NCBI GenBank assembly: GCA_025786725.1
Contig: JAHLTZ010000004.1
Coordinates: 248,001-312,000, forward strand
Direction: 5' to 3'
DNA from: Syncephalis fuscata
Taxonomy: Eukaryota > Zoopagomycota > Zoopagomycetes > Zoopagales > Piptocephalidaceae
DNA: 64,000 bases
The stretch's first letter is position 1. Each line of letters begins with the position of its first letter. Shown here piece after piece: positions 22,501 through 35,705 of this stretch. The position numbers were made by a program, and so were the translations under genes. The notes beneath the pieces are model-generated. The model was given only the letters and a program-made list of their open reading frames with translations, was not told where the DNA came from and made no database searches.

Positions 22501-23321
22501 TTCAAACTGCTCTTCTTAATCGTGAAATGTATTTGCAATTAAGCGAGGCAGTTCTTAATGGCGCTAAAGATAATGTAAAAGTAAGCAATGCATTATATTA
22601 ATACAGTCTAGCAGCTAATTCAATGATTAGCTGCGATCACATGCTGTACGTGCTATTGGTGGTCTTGTGTTAGCGGCAGATGAACTTATTCTGGGTGCAC
22701 CTGTGCGTCTTAACGATCTAGTACAGGCAGTCTGTATGAATGTTAAAGGTGGTCCATTAAAAGTGTGTAGACTATCGCTAGTTAATGTTTAGTACTTATA
22801 ACTGCTTATTATTAGGTACGATGGAATGCTTGTCATACGATTGGAAGAATGTTTCAAAACCCACACTTTCCCATGGGTGATGCAACATGGACATCCATTG
22901 TAGTAAATACATTAAAAGAAGCAATAAAACAGACAAAGAACTACAAAATACGTATTCATGCCTGTGGTGCATTCCGTGCCTTACCTTCTCGAGCAAGTTT
23001 CGGTAATAGTTCATTATTTGCCAGTGTAATCGATACGGTTATTAAGGCTCTACAAAACGTCGCTTCCATGGGGGATGCTAAATTTACGGAATATAAATAT
23101 GTTGAACAATTGAAACAACAGGTAATTAATAGGTTGGTCGTTTTATACTAAATAATTAACCAATGGTACTATAATAGTTAATAGATTGTGGTCATTATTT
23201 GTTAACCATAGTCACAGAAAAGGATAAACAGCTATTATCATCGTCGTTATCAGCATTAACTGTACTGTTGTCTTCTTCTGAGACTATCGATAGTACACAA
23301 GATGTCAATGCCGATATATAG
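19508..23321 (+). CDS. HEATR6: HEAT-repeat protein, HEATR6 family
   Basis: HEATR6 is a HEAT-repeat protein with an N-terminal DUF4042 region; its function is poorly known. About sixteen short exons are joined. Helical repeats run throughout: LEYALNATI-type helices at the start, IPLARQNQESMGYRRQAINSL in the DUF4042-like part, then DRIRVRQHALACLQHLTKSSPNTVF, RTLLMAILEEENATLRMAACQ, LQANSNDSVGSVRALICDILANL and RSHAVRAIGGLVLAADEL. The ending WNACHTIGRMFQNPHF, then WTSIVVNTLKEAIKQTKNYK and IRIHACGAFRALPSRASFG, is the most specific HEATR6 match. Two apparent frame breaks (near 19597 and 23187) vanish if the acceptors are placed at 19600 and at the ataatag just before 23178. The end is TAG at 23319-23321. 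Confidence 0.82.
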
Positions 23322-23390
23322 CCATAGTAATGCAAAATAGATTTATTGATTATTCTTATGCTTAATCACTTTCGATGAACATGCGCGCGT

Positions 23391-24914
23391 CTATGTTTCT
23401 TTCTTTGCCTTGGCCGCATCTTGTCGACGAAGTTTTTCGTAACGGGCACTGCCCAACGAATCCACAATAGAAATTAAGAAATAGAGAAGCATAAGTGTAA
23501 TAAAGCTGTTCCATACAAATGGAATAAGACCACCACCACCACCACTACCATCGCTATTAGTGTCTGTTGTGTTGTCGTTACTATTGTCATCACTGCCTGA
23601 TTGTAGCTTTTTAGTTTGAGCCGCTACTGCTTTAGCGACCAAATCATGAATAGATGGTGCTATATTGGCCAAAACACTTAATATTGTGGCCAGCGTATCC
23701 TTGGAGAACATGACAACAACAAATACAGACTGAAGGGCCGCTTTAACTACAGCCTTGCCAAGAAATGTGGCACCAAAGAACGTTGAAAATGGAATTAAAA
23801 AGTGGCCACAGGTAATACCGGCCAAATCAAACAGTGGATTGGGGATCTAATAAATTAATAAATTGATTATTATTTATGTTATACTATCATTCAATAGTTA
23901 ACTTACAGAAGCACATAGAAAAATGCCTAGAAATCCTAGATGTTGCATCATGCCATACACAAATAAATAGACTTTATCTTTGATTGTTTGATCCTCTGGC
24001 CGTTTGTTTTGAAGTTCGCCAATTTCATCTATTTCCTCATTAGATTGTCCAGCCAATGCAGCTATTAATAAATACAAATGTTGTTAATATACCAATTAGA
24101 GTATTGTTATTGTTTATAACCTACCAGCACGAGCGACAAAATACGGGGGCAATTCACCAATAGCCGTGCCTGCGCCCCAACAAAAGCTTTGCCAATAGAT
24201 CTTACGAATAATTGCCCATAGACTAAGCGATGCAGCGGGAATAAGCTGACCACATATAAAACTGTTATTATTTGAATGTTAATCTTTTAACGTATCTAAA
24301 TAGTAATTAGTAATTAAATATTACCTGTTGGGCCCACGTACAGCAAAATCAACATGACCGCATTCAAAGGCAGCAAGTGTAACTTCGGCAATATGAGGAC
24401 CGAGGAAAAGAACAAATGTATGTAGACCAGTGCCTAGACCGACCGATGATGCTATACCAAGTAGAACCCAGTAGCCAGCCCATGTAACCTCTGATTTAAT
24501 AAGTATGGCCAACTAGTGTAATAGTTGGTATTATTCTATTTAATGTGTAGTCTAGTAGTATATAGATGATTAATTACCGATTGTAATGGATTTGGTATAC
24601 TATAAACTAATCCATAAAGAATCAGCGTCACTACAACCATAGTAACGATACGAGTATAGGATAGTGCTACTTGAACTGCATTGGCCGTTTCCTCAACTAG
24701 GTAAAGAGCGAAATGATGGGTAACCAGTACTGGGTCACGATATATAGAAACGGCACGCGTATCAGCCAGGTCCTGCTCACTAACCACCTTCGGCTTGACA
24801 CCGTTCACCGTATCTGGTGTTTGTACCGCTATTCAATCAAAAGTCATCAAGATTAGTGGGTGTTTGCAGTATTACTCAGTCTATTATATTACCTGTATCT
24901 TCTGGCATGGTCAT
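23391..24914 (-). CDS. VMP1: vacuole membrane protein 1 (VMP1), autophagy scramblase
   Basis: VMP1 is a multi-pass ER membrane protein with a DedA/VTT domain; it scrambles phospholipids and is needed for autophagosome formation. About six exons. Blocks seen in order are [19 protein letters not shown], membrane segments with [17 protein letters not shown], then [22 protein letters not shown], the key DedA-like block [18 protein letters not shown], and finally [22 protein letters not shown] and [23 protein letters not shown] and [17 protein letters not shown] are nearly invariant in VMP1. The tail holds an acidic/Asn-rich spacer and ends KAKKET. The start was taken at the upper of two ATGs (24914 and 24908). 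Yeasts lack VMP1, so it is a marker of early-diverging lineages. No frame break was seen. Confidence 0.93.
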
Positions 24915-26361
24915 TGGAGGCACGATGGTTGAGTCAAAGCACTAATAATATATCGATATATGCACTAGACACTGTGTCAATGGAATCTCGAACAGAATGT
25001 GCGCACGTTAAAAAGCACCAAACAAAAGGAGAAATGGAAGGAAACGAGAAAAGCAAGCTACCAATAGAATGCCAATAGATTAATATTGTTTATCAATAAG
25101 TGAAGTGCAGCTAATAAAAAGGGCGATTGTCTAGTCGACAAGAACAAGAAGAACAGCAAGAACAACAGCAGCAAAGTAAAAGCGCTAAGGTTTATTTTAA
25201 AAAAGCAATAAGTAATATCTAGCCAATAGAGAAAGAGAGCGTGTTCAATCCATTTTGGCATTTTTAATCGTTTTAATAAAAGTCATAATTAGCGACGACT
25301 ATTATAGAAGTCATTAGTTCTACATTCTAAAGAAATGTTAACATCTTTATTAAACTCTATTTTCTGCCAAATACTTACTATTATCTATGTTATACTAAAT
25401 GCGCTTTATCGTCTATTCTACTTGTTTAATTCAATAAATTGGCATTAACATAAAACTCTATATTATTGTCTCTGCACCATTATCGTGGTTCTTGTAATCA
25501 ATACAGCCATAGTGGATGTTAAGTCAATTTTATTAGGTCATGGTATGTTGCGATTATAATAAACATTCCACAAGGTTATGTTTATTAAACTACTAATTAA
25601 TTATTGCTTTTAATGTAAAACAAATAAAATAATATCATTAGTTAAAGATAAACGTATAAAACAATAAAGCACTTGTTTACAACACTAATATACTAAGTTT
25701 ATATTAATAGAAAGCAAATCATAATAGAATCACTAGTTATTTAGCTAATTAAGTATTAATTATATTATTGAACTAGTTTTAACAATTAGTAAGTGACACT
25801 GAATATTAGTGAGCTATATATTAAATATACGTTATATACTGTGTGTGTTTAATAACTTGTGTAAATAGACGGTAAGTGGTAGTATATAACGCTAACCTAT
25901 ACGCTAATCCTATGATATGTTTTACATTTATTTATAACCATAGAGTAACCGATGCTTTCAAGGCATCAGCATTGGTTGTATGGTTGAGCTACTAGTCCCA
26001 TACACTTTAGGTATATATTCGGCAAGAAACAAGCCCATCCAACAACTGCCGTTTAGTTCATTTATATATCAAGTTCTAACCAATGCTCCGGTTTATTCGC
26101 CTTTCAATCAATGGCATCATTATATTACCAACAAGTCTGCAATGATAATAATGTGTAATAGTGTCATAGTAATTAATTAATAAAAATTATTAAGGAAATC
26201 TATTAATAAAAACAGGATTTTAATATATTTTGTTTTAGTTTTCTATTTGCTCATGGAATCCTACACTTGATCAGCTGGCAATCGCAACGACGAAAAGACT
26301 CCTTTTACTATTCTATTTGTAGCTAGTCGTATTTAATTGGAATCGGGCGCGTTAATCGTGC
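24915..26361. other. divergent intergenic region, VMP1 and SWR1
   Basis: About 1.45 kb of very AT-rich DNA between two divergent genes. Open frames here (24860-25078, 25058-25261, 25980-26180) are short and match nothing I know. A stretch of AAGAACAAGAAGAACAGC at 25138-25160 is purine-rich. No RNA gene was recognised. Confidence 0.5.
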
Positions 26362-29300
26362 ATGTCATCACCGGTACTGTCGTCAAAGCGAAGTGTGGCC
26401 GATCGGGAGGCGGCACCAGCAAATGCAACGTCCTCGTTATCACCCAAGCCTACAGGACCGCCACCGTCGACCCGACGCCAATCAATACGGGCTGGCGAGG
26501 AACATGACGCGTCAATACCTTTTACTGATCAGAATGCAGACACTACAATGCGTAAAACCTCAGAGCGACGGCCTAAACGCAATGTTGGACCACCTAACTG
26601 GCTAGTAGTATCGCCACCGCCACGACCAACACCACCGTCTATAGCCACGCAATCAAAACCGCAGAAGCCAGAGCATTCATCAGCGCCTACGTTAGAAAAG
26701 AGTGAAGTAGCAACACTAACTAATGGAGAGAATGCTCAAACAGAAACAATACCAATCATTAAGCGTAAAAGAGGTCGTCCACGCCTTGATGCCACCTCTA
26801 CTGTACCAAAAATTAAACGACCTGTTGGTAGACCACCAAAAGTTAAAACTGATTCAGAAATACCGTCAACAAATTCAGTACCCAACAACAATTATCTACC
26901 ACCAACAAATACAACAGCTAATGAATCAACAGTATCTTTAATTAAACGACGAGGTAGACCACCAAAGATTAGATCGCCTGATGATCCAATACCGCCTAAA
27001 AGACCCGTTGGACGGCCAAGAAAGATTACTATTGATTCGCCTTCTAACTCTCCATTAACATTCATACAGAAAGAAACTGCAAAGAAACTTAAAGCAATAA
27101 CATTACAAAAGTCATTAACTAAACGTGCTAAATCAAAGACCAAAAGTTCATCTACTTTAGTATCTATAAACAATAATAGTGTTGATCCAGCATTGTTGAA
27201 AGGAAAGAAATCAAGTATGATAGCCGTGTGTATTCCACCTATATCTTCTACAACTACAAATCTGAAAGTAGCCAAGCATAGTCAGCGTATTCATCATCGG
27301 CCTAATGGTGCAGAACAGTCAATGGATAGAATAACAGTATTTGATCAACAAATACCACGTAAACGACATCATTTGAATGATAATAGCGAGAAGAATAAGC
27401 AGCATCAACATAAAAGTATTAAATCAAATACAGTAGCTACTAAGAAGCCACGAACTGTATTTAATATTTCTGCAGCTATTGCCACTATTACTGCCACTAA
27501 TACAGGTCATTCATCTCGTGATAAAGCTATATTGGAAAGGCGTACTTTACTTACAAAGTCTATTGAAAACTATAATCGACAACTATGTGAACTATTCCAT
27601 CTAGAAACAAAGCGAAATATGTTTCTATATGATGAAGAGCAGCTATTAGCCAATCCAAGCACTGCATTACAAGAAGTAAGTAATACTAATAGTATATAGT
27701 ATAATACAGTTTACTAACAACAATAACATTTATAGTTTATGGAACAATATAGTTTACAGTCATTGCTATCAGCTGATGCAGTACGGGCTGTTTCTGTATC
27801 TAGTCAACGGGCAGTGACACGTCGTTCACTAAGAACCCATCAAGAAATGACAATAGGCGATACTCCATCTACTACAGTGTTAGAAGATAGAACAAGTAGA
27901 TTATTAAATGCTTCTAATAGCGTGATGGCTAATACAAATGAGCCTACACGTCCTGGTGCTACTGTACGGATTGCACCTGCTTATGGATCATTAGAAGCAT
28001 TTCTCGAATCATTTACATTCTTTGACGATGATGCTATTGCGCCACAAGAGGCTAACCATCGAGCACAAAAGGATGCTTATGTAATGAACAGAGCCTCACG
28101 GGTATCGGATCTGCCTGCTCAAGCACCACGTATCATATTTCCAACGGTGCCAGGACCTGAATCATCACGGCAATCAGCATTATTGGCATTGGCGAAACCA
28201 AGATTAAAAGCAATGCGTGCTCAGCGACAACGCCAATCTCATTTACGAGGAGTAATATGTCGAGCTATTGAGCGTGTATTTGAAGAGAAGCGTAGTAAAG
28301 AAGAACGAGAACAACAAGATGAACTTAAACGTCGACGTCAATTATCGCGACAGATTGCCGCTATAATACGTAAAAGTTGGAAGCCAATAGAACAGGTAAT
28401 TAACAATAATACACATATATGCAATATAATATAATAGTAATGTACAATCTGTTATAGGCTGTACGGGATAAACATAAGATAAAAGAGTTAGAAAGGGAAC
28501 GTGAACGCGGTCAACAACATTTAAATAAGATCCTTGAACACTCATCACGTATTCTTGCCGTACGACAAAGTAGTGTGTCAAGTCATGAAGGCGATGATGC
28601 ATCAGTAGAATATACAGATACTATGATGAGTGAATTAGACGAAGACACCACCACGATTATGATGGCAACATCAAGTGCATCCAGTTCTCCACTTGTATCT
28701 GCTGCTGAAACACCCATGACATCAGATGCTGTATTATTTGAGGAGGAAGAAGAAGAAGAAGGATATGGATATGGATATGAAGAACATAGCGATACATCTA
28801 TTGATTTATTAACGGCATTAGACTATCAACCATTACCTACTACAACTGTATCGCCAGTATCGTCACCTTCTTCAGTATCAGTCAGTACACCATCTAGTCC
28901 ATTAATAGGAAAGACAACAACAGCATCAACAACGACTGAATCATCTGAGCTAGCATTAGATAAAAAGTCTTTAGCACCCATCACTATTTCAATTACTGAA
29001 CAGCCATTCTTATTACGTCACAAACTACGTTCATACCAATTGGATGGTCTGCGGTGGCTAGTAGATCTACACAATAAAGGATTGAATGGTATTTTGGCTG
29101 ATGAAATGGGTCTAGGTAAAACAATACAGACTATTGCTTTATTGGCGTATTTGGCCGGTAATTTAGCCGATTGGGGGCCTCATTTAATTGTTGTACCCAC
29201 AAGTGTTCTACTTAACTGGACAGTGGAATTTCAAAAGTGGTGTCCAGGCTTTAAAGTCGTCACCTATTACGGCAGTACAAAGGAGAGAAAGGAAAAGCGT

Positions 29301-31632
29301 CGAGGCTGGTCGGCCGATAATGCTTTTCACGTCTGTATCACTACTTATCAATTGGTACTGCAAGATCAGGCGATATTTCGTCGACGCCGTTGGTCTTATT
29401 TGGTGTTGGATGAAGCACATAAATTAAAAACTTTAGATCACAGCGTTGGCAAACTTTATTGGGATTCCGTACTCAGCATCGATTATTGCTGACCGGTACA
29501 CCTTTACAGAATAATCTTACCGAGCTATGGTCCCTGCTCTATTTCTTAATGCCGGATGGTGTTATTCCTTCAGAGGAGCTTGGATTTGCTAGTCAGCGCG
29601 AATTTCATGAATGGTTTGGTCGACCTATTGACCAGATTATCGAATCGACACAAGGACCAACGAACGATTCACGAGGTGATCGTGGCAATAGTGTGACGAG
29701 TATTGTGCAGCAGTTACACACGCTATTAAGACCCTATTTATTACGGCGAATTAAAGCAGATGTCGAACAGCAATTACCGGTAAATACGAACATACTGTAT
29801 GGTGTCGATTAGCCAAACGACAACGTCAACTTTATGATGATTTTATGGCCCGAGCCCGTACACGAGAAACATTAGCATCAGGCAGCTATATGAGCATCAT
29901 TAATTGCTTAATGCAATTACGTAAAGTATGTAATCATCCTGATCTGTTTGAAGCACGTCCAGTTACCACCTCATTTCCTATGGCGGATATCATTTTACGG
30001 GAAGGAGAAGCGTTGGCTAAACAAATAGAGCGATGGCAACATCAATGGTCATCATATCAATTAGATGAACAAGTAGCCTATTGGCCGGGATGGCCTGGTC
30101 TTTGTGAACGTGAACTGCATAGCAAAGACGATGTTAATAGTAATGATGCTACTACAGCATTAGTGGCATCACTTTCGATGCCTAGTATACCATTGCGACA
30201 ACATCAACACGATAGTTATACATCGCTATTAGCTCATCATTTGTATGCAACAGAACAAGCAATTCATCATCAAGTAGAACGTTGGCAAGCATTAGATCGA
30301 TTGAATGAACAGCGTTGCTGTAAGCAGCAGTCTATTTATGGTGGCCAGCTATTACATCTACTTAATATAACAACAGCATCAAAACGTTTCAATAACAATA
30401 GTACTTTATTACTTGATCAATTTTCACAACAACTTCAGCGCAATCTAATCCAATCACTTAATGATCGTGTAGTAAAGGCGCAGGATATGATAGATCGATT
30501 TACCTTTGTTATACCAACTACTACAGTGCGGCCTGATCGAGTATTAATAGAGATGACGTCTATTGAAACGATAGAGGATATACACTGTAAAGCACGTACT
30601 TCACTAACCACGGATCCATTGTATCCTATACGGGCTCGACAGTATATTGGATTTCCCGATAAACGTTTATTACAATATGATTGTGGCAAACTTCAAGTAC
30701 TGGATCAATTATTGCGACAATTGAAATCAGAAGGCCATCGTACACTAATATTTACTCAAATGACCCGTATGCTCGATATTCTAGAAGCATTTCTTAATAT
30801 GCATGGCTATCGCTATCTACGTCTAGATGGTGCCACCAAAGTTGAACAGCGCCAATCAATGACGGAGCGATTTAATGCAGATGATCGTATTTTTGCCTTT
30901 ATTCTATCTACTCGATCAGGCGGTATTGGCATCAATCTAACCGGTGCCGATTCAGTTATCTTTTACGATTCAGATTGGAATCCATTTATGGATAAGCAGT
31001 GTCAGGACCGGTAAGTATTAGTAATTAGTAATTAATGTTTATTTGATTGAATACTGTTGAATAGATGTCATCGAATTGGACAGACCCGCGATGTGCATAT
31101 CTATCGATTAGTTAGTGAACATACGATAGAAAGTAATATTCTACGCAAGGCAAATCAAAAACGTCTACTTGATAATGTGGTTATCCAAGAGGGCGATTTT
31201 ACTACCGACTTCTTTTCCCGTGTTGGGTGGCGCGATGCCCTTGGATTAGACGAGACAGATCCTATGGCCACCGATGCTATATTACCAGATTTGCCTGATA
31301 ATTTAGATGTAGCATTAGCAGAAGTTGAAGATGAAGCAGATGTAGCAGCATTAAAACAAGCCCGTAAAGAAGCTGACGATGTTGATTTGGCTGATCGAGC
31401 CGATTATAAAGAAAGTACAAATGATCAGCAGTCATCTAGTATGGCCACTGAATCATCCTATGTCACCGCCAATACACCTTCTTCTACTCAACCAACTTCA
31501 CCCGCCGTTTCTGTACCCATAAGTGAACATGATGATCATTCGGATAGGGAGGAAGAAGAGGAAGAAGAGCCAGGTGATATTGAAGAGTACATGTTACGAC
31601 AAGCTGAATGGAACTTTAGTCTATTGGAATAA
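26362..31632 (+). CDS. SWR1: SWR1-type chromatin remodelling ATPase with N-terminal AT-hooks
   Basis: Swr1 is the motor that swaps H2A for H2A.Z in nucleosomes. Four exons: 26362-27675, 27736-28395, 28458-31010 and 31065-31632, about 1,698 residues if two lost bases are counted. Four AT-hook motifs lie near residues 134-215 ([33 protein letters not shown]). An HSA-like basic helix (near residues 620-680) precedes the ATPase. Lobe 1 has [31 protein letters not shown] (Walker A near residue 872), [28 protein letters not shown] and LDEAH. Lobe 2 has [39 protein letters not shown] and [16 protein letters not shown], with a long insert between lobes as in SWR1. Frame breaks near 29453 (before [16 protein letters not shown]) and 29784 (in LPVKYEHTV) each need one base; the exon sum then is exactly divisible by three. 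Confidence 0.92.
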
Positions 31633-32050
31633 TACACTAATGCACTGTATTTTATTGATATAAATAAACATGACGAAATCTACACTTGAATGACGCTTAT
31701 TGGCTCATTGACAAACTGCTGACACATACATACAAAATAATTGTTTCACGTCTATTTTGATTCTATCCACTCTGCCCATCCATCCATCTGGCATTCATCC
31801 ATCCATCCATCCATCCATCTATATCCTCTATTGTTTGGTTGTTTGTGTTATCGGATATTCGGTGTATACAAGGTAGGTTGCGGGATGGATAGGACATCTA
31901 TCATGGATAGCGCATAGTTAGTATAGAGTAAACAAAGAGCAAATAAGCGTAATATTGAAATGACCATCACGCTGTTGATGAATGATAGTAGCTTAGTAGC
32001 TAGCTCTAATAGAACCTTAATAACGCTTGTATTTATTTATTTGTTTGTAG
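31633..32050. other. SWR1-GSP1 spacer with CATC repeat
   Basis: A 418-bp spacer that ends just before the Ran start codon. A CATC microsatellite lies at about 31780-31820. The bases TTTGTTTGTAG immediately before the ATG look like a splice acceptor, so Ran may have an intron in its 5' UTR. Confidence 0.6.
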
Positions 32051-33157
<1,107 letters not shown>

Positions 33158-33583
33158 ACCACCGGTATTGCTCTTTTGACATATGACGACAGTCATATTT
33201 GTCCTCTATCTCTCTCTCTATCACTCCATGTCGCGTACTGTTCAACGAACAAAAGTAAACTGTTTTGAATAATGTACTCTTGTTAGTCAATGAACAATAC
33301 AATACGTGTGTTTATATGTGCGTCAACATTAGCGCTTTTGATCTGTTGGCCTGTTATCAATGTACATGTACACGCGCGTATGTGTTTACCACTCATACAA
33401 TAAACTGCATTACTTGCCATAAAAGTTACTAATTTCTATAGTATTTACTTGATATTGTAGATAATATTAGCTATATTTATTATAATTATTTTGGTTTTAT
33501 TGTACTTTGACTCCCACATCTGTCCCCAAAGCACAATTCGTTCCAATCAGAGTCATGTCATTGTTATGCATAGCATAATTATA

Positions 33584-33928
33584 TTACTTTTTATTAAAAT
33601 GTTAATAAATTGATTCAAATAAACAATGTAACATATTATTTAACTACTTTGAAATTTACAAAGCCGATTATTATTGTTGTTGGCTATATGTAGAAAGATT
33701 AATTGAATATTAATAGAAGCCATATGATTGCGATTCCATGTCATTCCGCAGTTGTTGTTATTGCATCTAAATGGTTTTTCCTATTTTCTAATATTCTACT
33801 ATTGCATTTTGGGCATATTTGTGATGTAAGATTAATATTAATATAATTAGTATAAATGTTGTTTATTAAACAGCCACTTCCACTATAGCCAATTCAACTA
33901 AGTAAATGACATTTTGAACAATTAATAT
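33584..33928. repeat. dispersed direct repeat, left copy
   Basis: About 345 bp that recurs in the same orientation at 39080-39421. By eye the copies are roughly 85-90 percent alike, with blocks of perfect match such as GAAGCCATATGATTGC, TTTTCTAATATTCTACT and GCATTTTGGGCATATTTGTG. Flanking bases differ on both sides, so the edges are sharp. No open frame, terminal inverted repeat or poly-A tail was recognised, so the class of the repeat is unknown. Confidence 0.88.
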
Positions 33929-35038
33929 CACTGTCATGAATAAGACAACCAACTAATTAATAGAATAGAATAGAGCAAAGACCAATACTTTATTATAAAA
34001 TGGGCAAATCATGTATGTATTTATGGCGAGTGTTTGCTAGACAAGTATCTTAATTTTTTACGTCGAGCAATAAGACATACTTTTATCGTTAAACTCATGC
34101 AGTTGTAAAAAAAATGTATAAAGTTAACTTCTTAGTGGGGGAAATAATTAATTGTTAATAATTACCCAATATGGCAATAACACAATATATAAAAATTTAG
34201 AGCCATAGTTTACAGCTGAATATCCAGCATCAGTATAATTACTAGCGGTACTCTATAGCAGATATTGAAATGGGTCATGAGTAACAAATTATATTTGATT
34301 ATTGCATTGCCCGTATCAACAGAAAGCAGATCGTCATATTATTAAGTAAAGCACGACCTACTGCAAGTCAAGACCACAGTGGTGATTACAGTGCTACAGC
34401 CATTAAATTGGTTAACTAGTAAAATTGTAGACATTTTTTGTAGTATTACACTTTCGTGTTACAATTCAGTAAATTTAACTGGTTTAACAAACACTCTGAG
34501 TAATCGACCGGTTTATGTACATATACACCGATCGACACTCATCTGTGGATTCATTATAACATATACTTATATGTATCTCAGTGCATTGAACAATAATGTA
34601 GACCGTTGTTTTATTCTTATTCTAGTTTGCTAGCTTAATTGTCAGAATTGTTTTAGTTAAAATACATATATCAATTTTAAAAAGTGCCATTTGTACTTCT
34701 AGTGCACATGAAATATCAATTTTAATACGTATTTAAATTACGCAGTATGCAACTGCAAATTAATAATATTATTGTATCCACAACTCAAGCATCACTAATA
34801 ATCTGTTTGTGTAAATCTTGGTACAAATAAACCACGTTTGAATTCAAAACTGTCCGGTGGTTTGCCGTTTATTCAAATGTGGAGTAGCTGATTGTTAAAG
34901 ATGATCATTCGCTAAAATGTGCTTTGAAATTTCAAACAGTCTGTTATTGAATTTGCTACAGCCTTCTATGTTAAGTTTCATTTCAGGCCTATATTGCTGG
35001 TATAATTGACTATTTACTGGTAACAATTGCAGCAAAGA

Positions 35039-35155
35039 AACCTTAAGGTGCTTGCGATAAAAAACCACAAAGTACTTACGAGAAGGAACCTTAAAGTGCT
35101 TGCGGTAGAAAATCTTAAGTGCTCGCAACAAGGAACTTTGAAATGCCGAAACATC
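35039..35155. repeat. 24-bp minisatellite, about 4.5 imperfect copies
   Basis: Units start near 35039, 35063, 35087, 35111 and 35134 and share a core like AACCTTAAAGTGCTTGCG with substitutions. Because the unit is a multiple of three, open frames show 8-residue repeats on both strands (for example RNLKVLAV on the plus strand). No flanking coding context supports a gene. Confidence 0.75.
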
Positions 35156-35502
35156 CGATTGGGCTCCAAGATTTCAAACAAATCTAATACCATGGTATTC
35201 ATAACTGGATATCTATTTTTATTTGTTTATTTGTATGTCATATATTAAACAAAAATAGAAAATATCAAATACTCTACTGTGCCGTATAATTACTTGCCGT
35301 AAGCCCGTTTAATTCGAGGCCTTATTAATCTAATACACATATTCTGGGATATGAATTAGCTAATACCGGTAAGTTGTGTATAGCAGAGTGCTTGTACAGG
35401 TTAACAATTGGTTATACGAATATTCAGTGTCAATTCATCGTTAATTGTGACTGTTTTATTGTGTTACAGGCTCAGATTTCATTGCACAGATCTGGCGTTT
35501 AT

Positions 35503-35510
35503 TATAAAAG
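35503..35510 (+). promoter_or_regulatory. TATA box of the fungalysin gene
   Basis: A consensus TATAAAAG lies 196 bp upstream of the fungalysin ATG, with a pyrimidine/purine mix after it suited to a transcription start near 35530-35545. Such a clear TATA box fits a regulated, secreted-enzyme gene; most other starts in the window lack one. Confidence 0.55.
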
Positions 35511-35705
35511 CCATGCTTGTTGAAGTATTTTTGTAAAGCATTATAGCTACACGCCATCAATTTTACGTTCAACACCTTAACAATTACGTGATCCACTTAC
35601 GACAACCCAACTTACGATTACGCTGTCTTTGAACTCACTGGTTTTAAGCAGCCTTTATTTTATCTGATCAATTTGCGTCACAACTCTTCGCTTTCCATCA
35701 TCAAC

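Larger units (their letters stand above)
33158..35502. other. gene-poor AT-rich region upstream of fungalysin
   Basis: About 2.3 kb between Ran and the fungalysin promoter. No open frame resembles a known protein. It contains the left copy of a dispersed repeat (33584-33928) and a 24-bp minisatellite (about 35039-35155), described separately. A frame at 34379-34633 is short and of low-complexity composition. Confidence 0.6.

Noticed and set aside
23165-23195. Frameshift near the end of HEATR6
   Set aside because: The upstream acceptor ATAATAG gives LIDCGHYLLTIVTEK in frame, so no break is needed.
33584-33928. Dispersed repeat as a transposase-bearing element or LTR
   Set aside because: No open frame, no terminal inverted repeat and no TG...CA ends with a primer site were seen.
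34895-35248. Short frames with 8-residue repeats on both strands
   Set aside because: They are explained by the 24-bp minisatellite and lack coding context.
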